This document shows positions 9,215-20,749 of a DNA stretch of 64,000 nt, piece after piece (position 1 is the first letter of the stretch; each line of letters begins with the position of its first letter). Location of the stretch: assembly GCA_033725935.1 (NCBI GenBank), contig MU867070.1, forward strand, positions 558,001 through 622,000, in the 5' to 3' direction. Position numbers and translations under genes: made by a program. The stretch comes from Cladorrhinum sp. PSN259. Its lineage: Eukaryota > Ascomycota > Sordariomycetes > Sordariales > Podosporaceae. Under the pieces are notes generated by a model. It saw only the letters and a program-made list of their open reading frames with translations. It was not told the origin of the DNA and did not search any database.

Positions 9215-10987
9215 ATGCGACAGTTACTTCGGGTCAACTTGCCTGTGCGGGTTCAACCAACCAGAAGCGCGCCAATCTCTGCATCGTCCGTACTCCTCGT
9301 TTTGCGAGAAACCCAAAACCCGTCCGCTGCGCGACAACCTCCCTTCGCCAACCAACTCCGAGTACGAGCGGCGCGATGCCTCCACACGACTGTTTCTGGG
9401 CGCCTGGAAGCTACACCTGCTGAGACGAATCCCGAGCCCGAGACGTCTCTCGAACCCAAGACGACATCCAATGCTAGATTTACCCACCTAGCCAAAGAAG
9501 GTAGATGGCTAAAGTTGTCCAACATACGTTCGACAAGCCGTAACCGCTACCTTGACCTTCTATGGCTCCGAGATTCCTGCAGCTGCCCACAATGTCTCAA
9601 CCCTGATTCCGGCCAAAAGACCTTCTCGACCACCGACCTACCAGACGTACCCGAGCTCAAGTCAGCGCGACTCGACCCCGAAGGGAACTTAACCTTAACC
9701 TGGGGAAACGACGCCCTTAGCAACGGCCAAGAACACATCACAATCTTCACGGACAAGGAACTCAGACGCCTTGACAAAAACTCCGGTCCCAGAATCCAAC
9801 ATCAGCCGCCTCCTCAAAAGACGCTCTGGGACAAATCAACCTTCGAAGCCCTCCGCGCCCAAGGCAAATGCACAATCTCCTACTCGGATTGGATGGAAAA
9901 CGACGAGGCATTCTGGGTAGCCTTTGAGACGTTCACCAAGACCGGGCTGCTCTTCGTTCAAGACGTGCCCGAATCCGAAACCGAAGTAGAAAACATCGCC
10001 AGCAGAATCGGCATGATACAGCACACATTCTACGGCCACACCTGGGACGTCAAATCCAAACCGCACGCGGAGAACGTGGCATACACCAACGTCTTCCTCG
10101 GCCTTCACCAGGATCTCATGTACCACATGCCCATTCCACGACTTCAGTTGCTGCACTGCATCGCGAACAGTTCCGAAGGAGGCGAGTCGCTCTTCAGCGA
10201 CGGCCTTCGCGCCACGGCCGAGATCAAATCCGGCGATCCGGATTCCTACCACGCCTTAACTAATAAACTCGTCAGCTTTGGTTACGAAAAGGGCGGGAAC
10301 CACTACCAGCGCTCCCTCCCAACAATCTCGCTCGACGAATTCGATTGCCCCATCTCAACACACTGGGCCCCGCCCTTTCAGACAACCTTCCCAGCGAACG
10401 AGTACAGCGCGCAAAAGGGAGTAGGGCCCAACTATATTACCATGTCGAAATGGAAGAACGCAGCCGCCGTCTTCAAGAAGAACATCGAGGACCCCAAAAA
10501 TGTAGTCGAGGTGAAAATGAAACCCGGCGAGTGCGTCATCTTCGATAACTGGCGTATCCTGCACGGCAGGAACGAATTTGCTGTCGGAGGACAAGGAACG
10601 AGGTGGCTGAAGGGCACTTATATTTCTCCGCAGGTTTATCAGGCAAAGGAAACGGAGCTTGTCAGGAGGGCCTTGGATAAGAGCAACACGGTGTGGCCGG
10701 CCGACACTCCCACCGCGAGGGTCAATACATGGGAGCGGGAGCAAGCGGAGTGGGGGAAGAGCTCAGGGCTGTACGACTTCCACCCGTCGGGCGTCAGGTT
10801 CAAGACGCTGGAGAAGCAGGGTTATACTATTCGTGAGTGGGCAGTGAAGGACACTGTTCGCAAGCCGTTAGGGTGGGAAGCCGACAGATTAAAAAAGCAA
10901 GGGAAGGAGCAGATCCGGAAACCTAGTGAAAAGGGCAAGGGACGTTTCTTCTTAAATCACCTTGCGCATACTTCGTTCCGCGGGTAG
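9215..10987 (+). CDS. TauD/BBOX-type Fe(II)/2-oxoglutarate dioxygenase (gamma-butyrobetaine / trimethyllysine dioxygenase family)
   Basis: The ATG at 9215 gives 590 residues without introns. An upstream in-frame TTG is not used. The first 60 or so residues are Arg/Ser-rich without acids, like a mitochondrial presequence. An N-terminal zinc module (WLRDSCSCPQC, Cys122, Cys124, Cys127) precedes the TauD domain, the arrangement of gamma-butyrobetaine and trimethyllysine dioxygenases in carnitine synthesis. Iron ligands are visible: His298 and Asp300 in GLHQDLMYH and His450 in NWRILHGR. The protein is longer than most of the family (about 400-450) because of the N-terminal extension and a basic C-terminal tail. 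Carnitine biosynthesis is the default role. Members of this superfamily also act on taurine and other sulfonates, so I do not fix the substrate. Confidence 0.85.
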   Translation: MRQLLRVNLPVRVQPTRSAPISASSVLLVLRETQNPSAARQPPFANQLRVRAARCLHTTVSGRLEATPAETNPEPETSLEPKTTSNARFTHLAKEGRWLKLSNIRSTSRNRYLDLLWLRDSCSCPQCLNPDSGQKTFSTTDLPDVPELKSARLDPEGNLTLTWGNDALSNGQEHITIFTDKELRRLDKNSGPRIQHQPPPQKTLWDKSTFEALRAQGKCTISYSDWMENDEAFWVAFETFTKTGLLFVQDVPESETEVENIASRIGMIQHTFYGHTWDVKSKPHAENVAYTNVFLGLHQDLMYHMPIPRLQLLHCIANSSEGGESLFSDGLRATAEIKSGDPDSYHALTNKLVSFGYEKGGNHYQRSLPTISLDEFDCPISTHWAPPFQTTFPANEYSAQKGVGPNYITMSKWKNAAAVFKKNIEDPKNVVEVKMKPGECVIFDNWRILHGRNEFAVGGQGTRWLKGTYISPQVYQAKETELVRRALDKSNTVWPADTPTARVNTWEREQAEWGKSSGLYDFHPSGVRFKTLEKQGYTIREWAVKDTVRKPLGWEADRLKKQGKEQIRKPSEKGKGRFFLNHLAHTSFRG

Positions 10988-11282
10988 TCTTTGTCACATT
11001 TTCACAAATGGACAAAAGCAAAAAGAAAAAGAAAAAGAAAAAAAATTTGATCCGAAAAACGTTGCATTGCCATTTTGCATCTGTCAAACTAGCTAGCAAA
11101 AGCACCCCGTGAGAACTGAGGTATCTTCTTTCCGAAAGATCCAGAAGAAGACCGTTTACCGGATTTGTGTTTGATGTTTTTTTGTGCTTGTCTCCCGCTG
11201 GATTTGTCCGTTCTTTTCCAAGAAAGGTGAACCCGGCAGGAGACAACGGCAGTCCAGCCAAAGTCACAATTCCTCCTCAAAT
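10988..11282. other. Short convergent intergenic region
   Basis: Under 300 bp lies between two convergent stop codons, with a purine-rich tract (AAAAAG repeats) at about 11018-11046. Only 3' UTR sequence is expected. Confidence 0.5.
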
Positions 11283-11701
11283 TTAAGCAGCAATGGTGAC
11301 CTCAACCTCGACACCGGCCTCGATGTTGATGATGATCTGCTTGACGATCTCGGTGGGAGCAGTCAAGTCGATAAGGCGCTTGTGGATGCGCATCTCGTAA
11401 AGATCCCAGGTCTTGGAACTGTACCAAGTTGTCAGCACTGCTTGTCTTCGAAATTCACACTGGGGAAACGGAAAAAAAAAACATACCCTTCACCGCAAGG
11501 GGTCTTGCGGGTCATGATCTTGAGGACCTTGGTAGGGAGACGGACGGGGCCCTTGGCACGGAGGTCCTTGTTCTTAGCACGCTCGATGAGCTCAGTGCAG
11601 ACCTTCTCGAGGGCCTGGACCTTGCGGGAGGTGAGGGTGATGCGGATCTTGTGGACCTTGGGGGCCTCGCCGAACTCCTTCTCGGGCTTGTTGTAAGACA
11701 T
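11283..11701 (-). CDS. rps20: 40S ribosomal protein uS10 (S20)
   Basis: Exon 1 is 11487-11701 and exon 2 11283-11418, split by a 68-nt intron (GTATGT donor) in phase 2, giving 116 residues. The sequence carries the uS10 hallmarks HKIRITLTSRKVQALEKVC, KGPVRLPTKVLKIMTRKTPC and YEMRIHKRLIDL, and ends VEVTIAA. It is a component of the head of the small cytosolic ribosomal subunit, expected to be essential and highly expressed. It diverges from the Cue3-like gene across about 0.8 kb. Confidence 0.97.
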
Positions 11702-12496
11702 CTTGGCTGTTTTTTGGTGTTGAGGGAGGAGGTTTGGTCTAAGATTGGCTGCTGCTGAGAAAGGACCTTCAAGACTCGAACGGACGGATTCGTCGACTGC
11801 GCGGAGAAGAAAAATTGTCAACCTTTTGCTCACAGTATTACCCCTGCTCAAATTCGCAGGGCTGCTTCGATTTCCACATCTCTGGCGGATCAACTTCTTT
11901 TCCGGAGGGCAATCGATGTCCGGCGATCGAGAGGCAATTACATACCGTTTCGGTAAAGTGATGAAGGCGAACGTGGCTAGAATAGCTGGTTGTTGTCGGG
12001 AGACAGAATTCGGGTTCGCGAACTTTTTTGTGGTTTTTCATTTGGTGGGGTTGCCAGGGCACGGACACCCTGCAGCTTTGTGTGGCTGGTGTCAATGTTT
12101 TTTGACAAGTGTGGCTTGATTCTGAGGGGTCCACCCTGTGGCTAGCTCCTATGGTCCGGCAATGACACATTCGGCGAGCTGCTGTTGCCCCAGTCCAGAC
12201 TCCAACCAGCAGAGAGGCAAAGCCACATCCGGAGGTTGCTGGTCGTACTGGCCGGATGAGTAATTGACTGAATTTATATATCAAGAGAATTCCCTTAATT
12301 AAGGATTGAGTAAAACCTGAACACCGCAGTTCTGCCACTCTCCAAAGTGTGCTGTTCTTCGATCCAGTGTTTTGGTTCCCCATCTCTTGGCATCCCACCT
12401 TCATCATCCAGTCAGCTTCTCACCAACTGCCACAAGCTCACTTAAACCTCGGAAACCACACCCCAATTAAAATCCTGAAATACAGCCCAAAACACC
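11702..12496. other. Divergent promoter region uS10 / Cue3-like
   Basis: Nearly 800 bp lies between two divergent start codons. Open frames here are short and lack known domains. It includes a TTAATTAAG sequence near 12296. No RNA gene is seen. Confidence 0.5.
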
Positions 12497-14521
12497 ATGG
12501 CTTCTTCCGAACTTCCCAGTTTTGCAGTTTTTCCAATCACCGCATGGAGGGAACAGCTTGTTCCTGACGAATGGGTCGCATGCCTGGATGCCTGGGTAGC
12601 TCTTATCGATAGCCACTTGTCCCTTTCCGCGGCCGAGTTCTCAACCATCTCGATCAAGGACGACAGTCTCCCAGCCTTTCTCTCGTCTTTTGCACAAGAA
12701 ACTGCCCAAAGTGGAGCGGCAGTACTTGGGTCATCCTCATCTGCAAAACGACTATTGAAGGACTCTCTACACCTTACCACCAAGCTTCTCCAGTCATCAA
12801 AGTCACCCAGTGGTCTGGCGCAATGGGAGTTCCTGGCCGACCTAAGTCGTGTATACGGCAAAAAGAAGGCCGCAGTGCTTTTGTCGAGTTTATCAGAAGC
12901 TTCAAAGACACAAATTGATACCTCCTTAGGAGGGCTCAAAAAGTTCTTTATCCAAAATCTTGACGACGGACTTAACGGGGGAGATTTGAAGGGCATCCAG
13001 GAGCGGCTGGAAAGAATAAGCGATCTGATCCACGCCTCACCAGCAATCGCAGAGTTATTCCTCTCCGGGAGTGATTTCCTAGACGGTCTCATCAGCTGTT
13101 ACAAAATCACCAATCCACCTCTTCGGAAAGCTCTTATTTCAACCACCTTTCTCTGCCTCATTGGTCTAGCAGAAGGACAAAAGTTCTCGGCCCTCACAGA
13201 CCAACTTTACTCCCTCAAAGCAGCAGCCGAAGCACATAAGGCCGGCCCTCTAAACGTAAACGACTCCCTCGTCGCCGAGCTAGTAACATCCACGCCTTTA
13301 ACCCAGCAACTCCTCCGCAAGCTCGAGGAATCAGGCGATGGCCTCCCCAGCCGCACCAAATCAGTCCTCACCGAACTCGACACCTTCAAGAAGCCAGGAA
13401 GCACCCTCTCAAAACCCAAACGTCTAATCCGTCGCAAGGTCGACAAGGGCAAGGGAGTAACCCTCCTGGCCGAAGCACACGCAGAACACCAGCAGGAAAT
13501 CCACATCCACCGCATGAGCCAGATCTCTCAAGTTCAGGACCTCTTCCCCGAACTAGGCTCAGGATTCATCGCCAAGCTTCTAGACGAATACGGAGACAAC
13601 AACACGGAGGAAGTCATCGTTCACCTCTTGGACGACTCCTTGCCTCACCATTTGCAATCCGCAGATCGGTCAGAACAACTTTCCACCACTGCCAAGCCGT
13701 CATCCAGGCTACCTCCCCGCTCTACACCACCCGTTCGCCCTACTTACCCCCAAGACTCCCCCGACTCGGAAGACGAGGAGGACCTAGCCCTCCTAACATC
13801 CTCAAACCTCCAGATCGGCAAATCGTCCCTCACCACCGACCAGCTCCTCAAATCACACCCGACCTCGACGCAAAAGGCTTCCATCCTCTCGGCCCTCGCT
13901 GCCTTCGACTCGGACGACGACGAGCGAGACGACACCTACGACGCAGCAGACGTCGGCGGCACAGTCGACACCTCCCTGGGTGACGAGATCCTGCCGGAAG
14001 GTGCCGAAGCGCATTTGTACCGCGCGTACACTACTAACCCCAAACTATTCGACCGTGCACCGATATCCCGCCGTTCTGTCGAGAGAACAAAGTTGAGGGA
14101 AGAAACAGGCATGTCAGACGAGCAGGTCGAGGGCTGGGGCTTGATGCTGCAGCGGGATCCCGCGACGCAGAAGCGACTTGCGAGACGGTATGGCGAGTGG
14201 GATGGACGGCAGGCCGAGATTGTTACTGAGAGGAATAAATGGAAGGACGATCAGGTGGATACGGAGGACGGTGGTAGTGCGAGTGATTTTGGTGGTCCTC
14301 ATAACAGAGGAGGAGGTGGAGGCGGCGGATATCGTGGAAGAGGAAGGGGTGGTGGAAGAGGCGGAGGTAGAGGAGGAGGAGGACAGCAGGGCGATAATGC
14401 GCCCGCCCCGGATTCCGAAGTTGCTAGACGGAGAAAGGAAGCCAACAAAGGAAGCAGGGCGAACCATAATCGGAGAGACCAAAGAGCCAAGAAGATGGCC
14501 AGGGGTGGGTTTGCTGGTTAG
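12497..14521 (+). CDS. CUE-domain protein, Cue3/ASCC2 (RQC-trigger complex) homologue
   Basis: This is one exon of 674 residues. The N-terminal helical half matches the ASCC2/Cue3 family. A CUE ubiquitin-binding domain lies at about residues 342-388 (QVQDLFPELGSGFIAKLL, then DNNTEEVIVHLLDD). Acidic stretches (DSEDEEDL, DSDDDERDD) follow, then an RGG/GGG-rich segment at about 603-632 and a basic C-terminus (RRDQRAKKMARGG). In yeast the Cue3/Rqt3 protein binds ubiquitinated stalled ribosomes with Slh1 and Rqt4 to split them; in animals ASCC2 also acts in alkylation repair. The RGG tail suggests RNA contact. It is convergent with the Nup42-like gene. Confidence 0.85.
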   Translation: MASSELPSFAVFPITAWREQLVPDEWVACLDAWVALIDSHLSLSAAEFSTISIKDDSLPAFLSSFAQETAQSGAAVLGSSSSAKRLLKDSLHLTTKLLQSSKSPSGLAQWEFLADLSRVYGKKKAAVLLSSLSEASKTQIDTSLGGLKKFFIQNLDDGLNGGDLKGIQERLERISDLIHASPAIAELFLSGSDFLDGLISCYKITNPPLRKALISTTFLCLIGLAEGQKFSALTDQLYSLKAAAEAHKAGPLNVNDSLVAELVTSTPLTQQLLRKLEESGDGLPSRTKSVLTELDTFKKPGSTLSKPKRLIRRKVDKGKGVTLLAEAHAEHQQEIHIHRMSQISQVQDLFPELGSGFIAKLLDEYGDNNTEEVIVHLLDDSLPHHLQSADRSEQLSTTAKPSSRLPPRSTPPVRPTYPQDSPDSEDEEDLALLTSSNLQIGKSSLTTDQLLKSHPTSTQKASILSALAAFDSDDDERDDTYDAADVGGTVDTSLGDEILPEGAEAHLYRAYTTNPKLFDRAPISRRSVERTKLREETGMSDEQVEGWGLMLQRDPATQKRLARRYGEWDGRQAEIVTERNKWKDDQVDTEDGGSASDFGGPHNRGGGGGGGYRGRGRGGGRGGGRGGGGQQGDNAPAPDSEVARRRKEANKGSRANHNRRDQRAKKMARGGFAG

Positions 14522-14824
14522 AACTTTTAATACGGGAAACAGTTTGAGAGCGAAAAAAAAAAGAAGAAGAAAAGTCGCAGCACTTTTGTTTGTAGTAATC
14601 CGAGCAAGAATTCAATGTTTATTTCCCTCTAAAATACCGCTCACAAGAGAACCAGTTTTCCATCATCAAATGCAAGAAATCAAAAGACGGACAAATCTTG
14701 TCATGATATATACACCAGAAAACGCCCCAAGTCCATGCCTTCTTTGTGTACTCCTTACAGATTCGCTCTCACATTAAAACACCACCTAATGTTTTCAGTA
14801 CTTGACATCCCATGGGCGCCATTT
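14522..14824. other. Convergent intergenic region
   Basis: About 300 bp lies between convergent stop codons, with an A-rich tract near 14552-14572. Nothing else is seen. Confidence 0.5.
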
Positions 14825-16750
14825 CTAAAAGTCCCACTGACACCACTCCCTCTTTGGCGGCACCTCCGGCATCAACCCGTCCTCGAACTGTCCGGTCCGT
14901 ATGAAGCTCGCCCACTGCTGCTGAACAGCCGGATCATCATACTTGGAAGGATCATCCGCCTCCGTCTCCTTAGTGTAAGGTGGTGCTCCGTTCGGCATCC
15001 ATATCCTGAGCATGCTCCCATCAAACTGGCGAATAAATGGTAACGGCTTGTCCGCTCCCTTGGGGATATCGTATGTGACTGGTTTCCCTTTGAACATGCG
15101 AAGCGTTCCGTCAGGGTTCTTGCTGCTGTATGCCGAGATATCGGGGTGCTGTCTCGTCGCGTTCGGGCCGTATGGCCCTTGTCCCTGCCCCTGCCCCTGT
15201 GGTGCTCCCGCGGCCGATCTTGCTGCTGCTTCGAACACCGGTGTTGCCTGAGCAACGGCTTTAGCTGCAGCTCCCCCACCAAATAACGCAGAAACGGGTT
15301 GGCCGAATGGATTAGCAGCAGGCGCGGCAGCTAGAGCAGCTGGGGCACCACCAAAGGGGTTGTTTGCCTGTTGCGTCGGTTGTTGTGGTTGGCCGAAGGG
15401 GCTCGGCGCAGCAGGAGTTGGTTGCCCTCCAAACGGACTGGGCGTTGCGGCAGCAGCTGGGGCTCCAAACGCATTATTGGCCGGCGATGGCGCACCGAAG
15501 GGGTTATTCGCAGTTGCAGCATTCGTCGCTGGCTGACCAAACACACCGGTATTCTGTGCCGGTTGTTGAGCTTGACCGAACGGGTTTGCCGCGGGTTGCT
15601 GCTGAGCACCAAAAGGATTCGGCTTTGCGCCCAAGGTAGCTGTTTGACCAAATCCGACGCCAGGTTGTGTTGCTGCCGCCTGCGCAAATCCAGATTGTCC
15701 AAAAGCCGGTTGTGCTGCCCCTTGACCAAATACCTTGCCTCCCAGTCCACCACCGACCAGTGCGCTTGGTTGGCCAAAAGCCCCTCCAGGCTGGGCTGGC
15801 TTGCCGAACACACTGTTTGAGGCACCCAGCGCTGGGGCTTGTCCAAAAGCTGAATTCGCAGGTTGCGCTGGCTGGCCGAAAGCTGGAGCACCGAACGGGT
15901 TTGGCTTCTGACCCAGCGCCGAACTCTGTCCAAACGCACCGGCTGCCGGAGTTGCCGGAGCCGCAGCAGGCGCGCCAAACGGATTTGACACCTGTGGGGG
16001 CGGTGCTCCAAAAGCATTCGATGCCAACCCTACAGCACCGCCCGACGCGTTATTGCAAATGTCGACTCGGTTGGGGTGCTTGTTTGCTGCGTTGACAATA
16101 AATCGTATCGCGCCGGGAATATCGTTGAGAGTATGTTGTATCTGCTGTTGGGCATTTTGATAGATGGTTTGTATGTCGTTGAGCTGTCGAGGGGAGATGG
16201 TCAGTAACCTCCCTCCCTACCTGGGTTCATCTGAAGGATCAAACATACAGCCGCTTGTGGATTCCCATTTATCGCGCCCATCATGTAGTGCAGCCGCATC
16301 TCCTCGAAACTTTGTTCGCGCGGAAGACCCCCGAAAAGTTGTTCTGGGGCATCCCGCCCTGGGCCGTAACATGAAAGAATCCACTGTGGTAGTTCGCTCG
16401 TCAAGTCGCGCTGTACGATTTCATCGGTCAGGGCGGCAATTGGCGGTACATCTGTCAATTTCGATGTTAACCTTGAATTCAAGGGACACGGTCATATCCT
16501 TTTGGTCGAAATCGTACCTGAAGCGCGGCCTTGGTTCGATTGGCCGGAGTTCAGGGCAGCGAAGCGATTGTCATATCCCGACTGGTTTCCTCCGCTTTGG
16601 GGATGCTCATTTCTGCAGCTCGCTAGGATCGGCGCAAGCAAAGGTTAGCATTCGATTGAGCTGGCCTTGACCGGTCCCTGCAATGATTATTAGGGCAACC
16701 ATACCCCCGAACTTGCAATTGCCTTGCTGAAAGAACCTGCAGACAACCAT
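14825..16750 (-). CDS. CCCH zinc-finger FG nucleoporin, Nup42-like
   Basis: Four exons: 16705-16750, 16518-16622, 16249-16451 and 14825-16183. All joins keep phase and give 570 residues. The N-terminus is a CCCH finger (Cys4, Cys12, Cys18, His22 in MVVCRFFQQGNC and KFGASCRNEH). A conserved block follows, LPQWILSCYGPGRDAPEQLF then REQSFEEMRLHYMMGAINGN, then a coiled region (IYQNAQQQIQ). A long segment rich in FG, NPFG and GAFGQ repeats ends in a conserved C-terminus (MPEVPPKREWCQWDF). Yeast Nup42/Rip1 sits on the cytoplasmic face of the nuclear pore and stimulates Dbp5 with Gle1 during mRNA export; the C-terminus here is probably the Gle1-binding part. The first exon is short, so its boundaries rest on the zinc-finger match. 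Confidence 0.85.
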
Positions 16751-17177
16751 TTTGTCTGTTGCGTATTGTAAATTAGTTTCGGCTGCTGCTGCTGTCGCGC
16801 CGATGGGCTTTAATATCATTATCTCGTATTCATGGCGCGTCGCTGTAAGCGGTTGTAAAATATTGGAGCAAGCTGCGGGATGACGGTGAAAGAAAAGGAT
16901 GTTGGCCGGATGGTCGCGAGTCACTGGTCGCGACAAAGTTGTGAAGGTTCAGCCTTCTCAGCCTTGCCAACTGAACCGTGTGGGCCGAGCCACAGTGATG
17001 TGGGCGGTTGTGGCTGGTCCCGCGACAATCAGCAGCTGTAGAGCGGAAACCCAGCCGAACTCTTTTCAAATTCGGGCGAGTTCAGATGCGTTCCGCTAAT
17101 AACAGTGGAATCTCTTCCACCTCAGTTCAATCCCCTACCCTAACCACAACCTTATTCCTTGATTTCGAGCATTGCTT

Positions 17178-17804
17178 CTACACGGTAAGGTCTTCAAATG
17201 CCATCAATTCTTCATATGTCTTGCCTGCGTACTCCCGATTGCTGGATGACATTGGCTCAAGTCTTGCTGCACCTGTACAGTGAGCGCACAGACCGGTTGA
17301 CCCGTTGCATGCCGAACATATTTGTGAGTCGGTGCTTTTGTTTTGGTGTAATTTTTTATTTTTTTTGGAAGTGAAAACGTTCGGACCATCGGTGTCAACC
17401 GAATGGTAGCTTTGAGGGATGTAGCTCATCAGAGTCCAGACCTTCAAGGCCTGCACCATGTGCCACAAATCTCGAATGTCAAAATCGGTTCTATACGATA
17501 ATTTGTTCAGGCACTCGGTTTAAGTGAGTACAGCTCCGCGATATTCGAATAAGTTCTTAGAATTGATCACCTTTCCCATCAAAACGTCATCTGTGTTCCT
17601 CTCCACAGCCCCAACTTCCCCACGAACTGTTTGTTTCCCCAGAATCGCGGCAATCTCTGGGGTTACGGTGACCTCTCCACTTCCAGTCCGGGGATCAAAC
17701 TCAAGAGCCGAGCTCCCACGTTCCCAACCGCATGTTTCCGCCGAACACTGGCAATTCCGCACACCGTTCCGCGCGTATCTGGGATCGAAGTTTTGATCCA
17801 ACAA
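17178..17804 (-). CDS. Possible gene or relic: cysteine-containing frame interrupted by one stop
   Basis: On the minus strand one frame is open from 17804 to 17178 except for a TAA at about 17520-17522. The upstream part has NCQCSAETCGWERG; the downstream part has SQICSACNGSTGLCAHCTG, both resembling small zinc-binding knots. The stop could lie in a short intron, but the only nearby GT-AG pair (41 nt) does not keep frame. No upstream start is clear: the frame opens after a TGA. I do not recognise the family. It may be a pseudogene or a real gene with unread exons towards 18194. Confidence 0.25.
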
Positions 17805-18263
17805 GGTTCATCAGGGCACATGAGCAGTATTCCGAGGCAGGGGGATACCCGGCCGAAAGAGGCAAGTCGACATCATCATGCGCCCGCCAACTTACACCCG
17901 ATAAGCCCGATAAGGAATTGGAGGCACCTCTTTGAGCCGCCACAAGCCGAACTTTGCTTCTTCCCCCTAGAGACACAAGACACGCGGTGAGAAAATGACA
18001 GCATTCAAGCTTTGAAGCCATTTGGTACCAAGGCCGTTTGTCAAGGTGGTCATCAACGGCTTTGTACTGGCTTCTTCGGAAATTGCGGGGATTGGTTTGC
18101 CGTATAATCTGAACAACGATGATGACCCTTGCGTAATTCTGACATTCTTAAACAATGTAAAGAGCTCCTCCGGCTTCCTTGTTCTTATTGTCATCGTCTT
18201 CCTTACATTTGCGTGCCTTGCTACTTATGATTGACAGACTGTCTGTCCAGCATCTGTAACGCC
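17805..18263. other. Region upstream of the P450 gene
   Basis: About 460 bp. A minus-strand frame at 17967-18194 encodes 75 residues with no recognisable domain. Otherwise it is probably P450 promoter. Confidence 0.4.
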
Positions 18264-19934
18264 ATGGGCTTCGACACTTCCCATCTCCAGCTCTGGCTGG
18301 GACTGTTTGTAATTAGTGGGCTTCTCTACGTAAGTTCCATTCCCATATTCCTATCAACTCACCAACACTGACTGAACGATCTGAAGACATCATGTCTAGT
18401 AATCTACCGCCTCTTCTTCCACCCACTGGCCAAGTACCCAGGACCATTCCTGGCCAAACTTACAGATGCGTACATGCTGTACTACGCATGGAGAGGTGAC
18501 CGACATCTCGAGTTCTGGAGATTACATGAACAGTATGGCAGGTTCGTGCGGTTTGGGCCCAATTCGCTGTCCGTAAACTCGGAAACTGCCCTGCATGAGA
18601 TCTACGGACACCGTGCCAATGTTAGAAAAGCCGAGTTCTACGATGCATTCGTTCATCCTGCACCCAATACCCACAACGCTCGCGACAGAGACCTGCACGC
18701 CCGGAAGCGCAGAGTGCTCTCACATGCCTTCTCTGATAGCGCCATCAAGGAGGTGGAGAAGTACATTCTGGCTAACATCCGCACCTTCTGCGAAGCCATT
18801 GGTGACTATGGGCGAGTCATTCCGGAAAACAAAGGCTGGAGCAGCCCCAAGAACATGTCCGACTGGAGCAGCTGGCTAGCCATGGATATCTTGGGAGATC
18901 TGTGCTTCGGCAAGGCTTTCCACATGCTTGAGCGGCCGGATAACCGGTACACCGTTGACCTAGTTGGCGTAGCCGCTCAGAGACATCTGCTGTGCGGCAC
19001 CATGCCCGTTGTTGACAAGCTAGGCCTTGATAAGATCCTCTTCCACAAAATCGCTGCCGGTCGAGCTCAGTACATGGCGTACAGTCGCCAGCAACTTACC
19101 GAACGTACCGCCCTCGGAGGGGAGACTGACCGTCGCGACTTTTTCTACTACCTCCTCAAGGCGCGTGACCCGGAAACTGGCCAGGGCTTCACCACCCCAG
19201 AACTCTGGGGCGAATCCAACCTCTTGTAAGTTTAGATTGCCAAACTTACCCCAGCTTTGCTTGCTGACAAACGTCGAAAAAGAATTATCGCAGGCTCAGA
19301 CACGACCTCAACCGCCATTGCCGCGACTCTCTTCTACCTCGTCCGCAACCCAGAAACCCTGGCCCGCGTAACCTCCGAGATCCGCTCCGTATTCTCCTCC
19401 CTCGAAGACATCCACATCGGCGATCCCCTAAACTCATGCACCTATCTCCGCGCCTGCATCGACGAAGCCATGCGTCTCTCCCCATCCGTAGGCGGCATTC
19501 TCCCCCGTGAGGTACTCTCAGGCGGCATGACAATCGACGGTGAACAAATCCCCGCCGGTACAATCGTTGGAACTCCGCATTACACCATCCACCATAACCC
19601 CTTGTACTACCCTGACCCCTTCTCCTTCAAGCCTGACCGGTGGATTGGCGACGAAGTAAAAGTCAAGGCCGCGAAGCGCGCTTTCTGTCCCTTTTCAATC
19701 GGGTCGCGTGGATGCATCGGAAAGGGATTGGCGTATGTTGAGATGAGCATAACCCTTGCGAGAGTGTTGTGGATGTATGACCTGAGGAAGGCGGTTGGAG
19801 TCCAGGATCCGGCCGAGGGTGGTCCCGAGAGGGGCGTTTGGGGACGACACCGGAAGGAAGAGATGCAACTTGTTGATACTTTTACTAGCTGGAAGGAGGG
19901 TGTGATGGTTGAGTTTAGGAAGAGGGATATCTAA
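18264..19934 (+). CDS. Cytochrome P450 monooxygenase (microsomal)
   Basis: Three exons, 18264-18329, 18387-19225 and 19283-19934, each intron 57 nt, give 518 residues. An N-terminal membrane anchor (LQLWLGLFVISGLLY and beyond) precedes the proline hinge HPLAKYPGPF. All P450 landmarks are present: I-helix AGSDTT (from residue 305), ExxR (Glu363, Arg366 in EAMR), the FKPDRW segment, and the heme loop FSIGSRGCIGKG with Cys446 as the axial ligand. The layout resembles fungal benzoate-4-monooxygenase-like and secondary-metabolism P450s. No synthase gene is adjacent, so the role is more likely detoxification or catabolism. It needs a cytochrome P450 reductase encoded elsewhere. Substrate is unknown. 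Confidence 0.93.
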
Positions 19935-20749
19935 GGGCGCTACAGGCAAATCATTGTGTAAGATTGAGACTGTTCCTGGTTGTGGCGGCACGGGCGGGCG
20001 TTATGTTGAGCATTGTAAAACTGCGATGCTATTTGGATGTGATTTTAGCAAGCAAAGCATTTTTGAGATTTGGATGGCGTTGTAACTTAGATCAGATCAG
20101 CAAGAGATTGAATGAAACAAAACAGCAGATCCAACTTTGGCGGTGCGTCTTTGAGAAAGAAGATTCGTGGAGAAATGCAGCTCTGGAGGTGAATCTTGGC
20201 AGCTTCCATTTCCCCAGTGACCACGGGCAGTCACTGAGGCCCAGTGTGGGGAAGTGGGGCTAAATGTTCAGTGGCAGTCTCGGCAAAAAGCCCCCCTTGC
20301 CAAATCCCGGCAGAATCCCAACTTTAACTCTCAATCATACTTTTCCTGTCAATGGCCATTTTGAGAGACGATCATCTGCCGGGGAAGTCGGAGCCGGCTC
20401 TTGTTCACATGTCTTTGCTGCAGGTACCGTTTTATAACAATTGGTTTCCTTAAACCTGGTTAAGGATTTCAGAACTCTTCATGATTCGACGCGTCCAATT
20501 TCTCCATTCCACTTCATTTCTCCCGTCAGTTACAGCCGTATCATGACCTTCCCATTTCCCGGTCCAAGACATGCCATCAAAGGCCCCTCGTTGTTATATC
20601 AGCCGTTCAATATGCACATCAATTTATCAAGGTTCTTATTCTCCGGGCTGGCTACTTAAAGTCGCCGAAATCCACATCCCATCTGTTGCCATATTCGTGC
20701 TCGTGACGACACCGCAGCTTTGGGTTGGCTTCTTGTTTATCCCGGAATC
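19935..20749. other. Intergenic region P450 to GH5
   Basis: About 815 bp contains the P450 3' end and the GH5 promoter. No RNA gene, repeat or supported ORF is seen. Confidence 0.5.
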
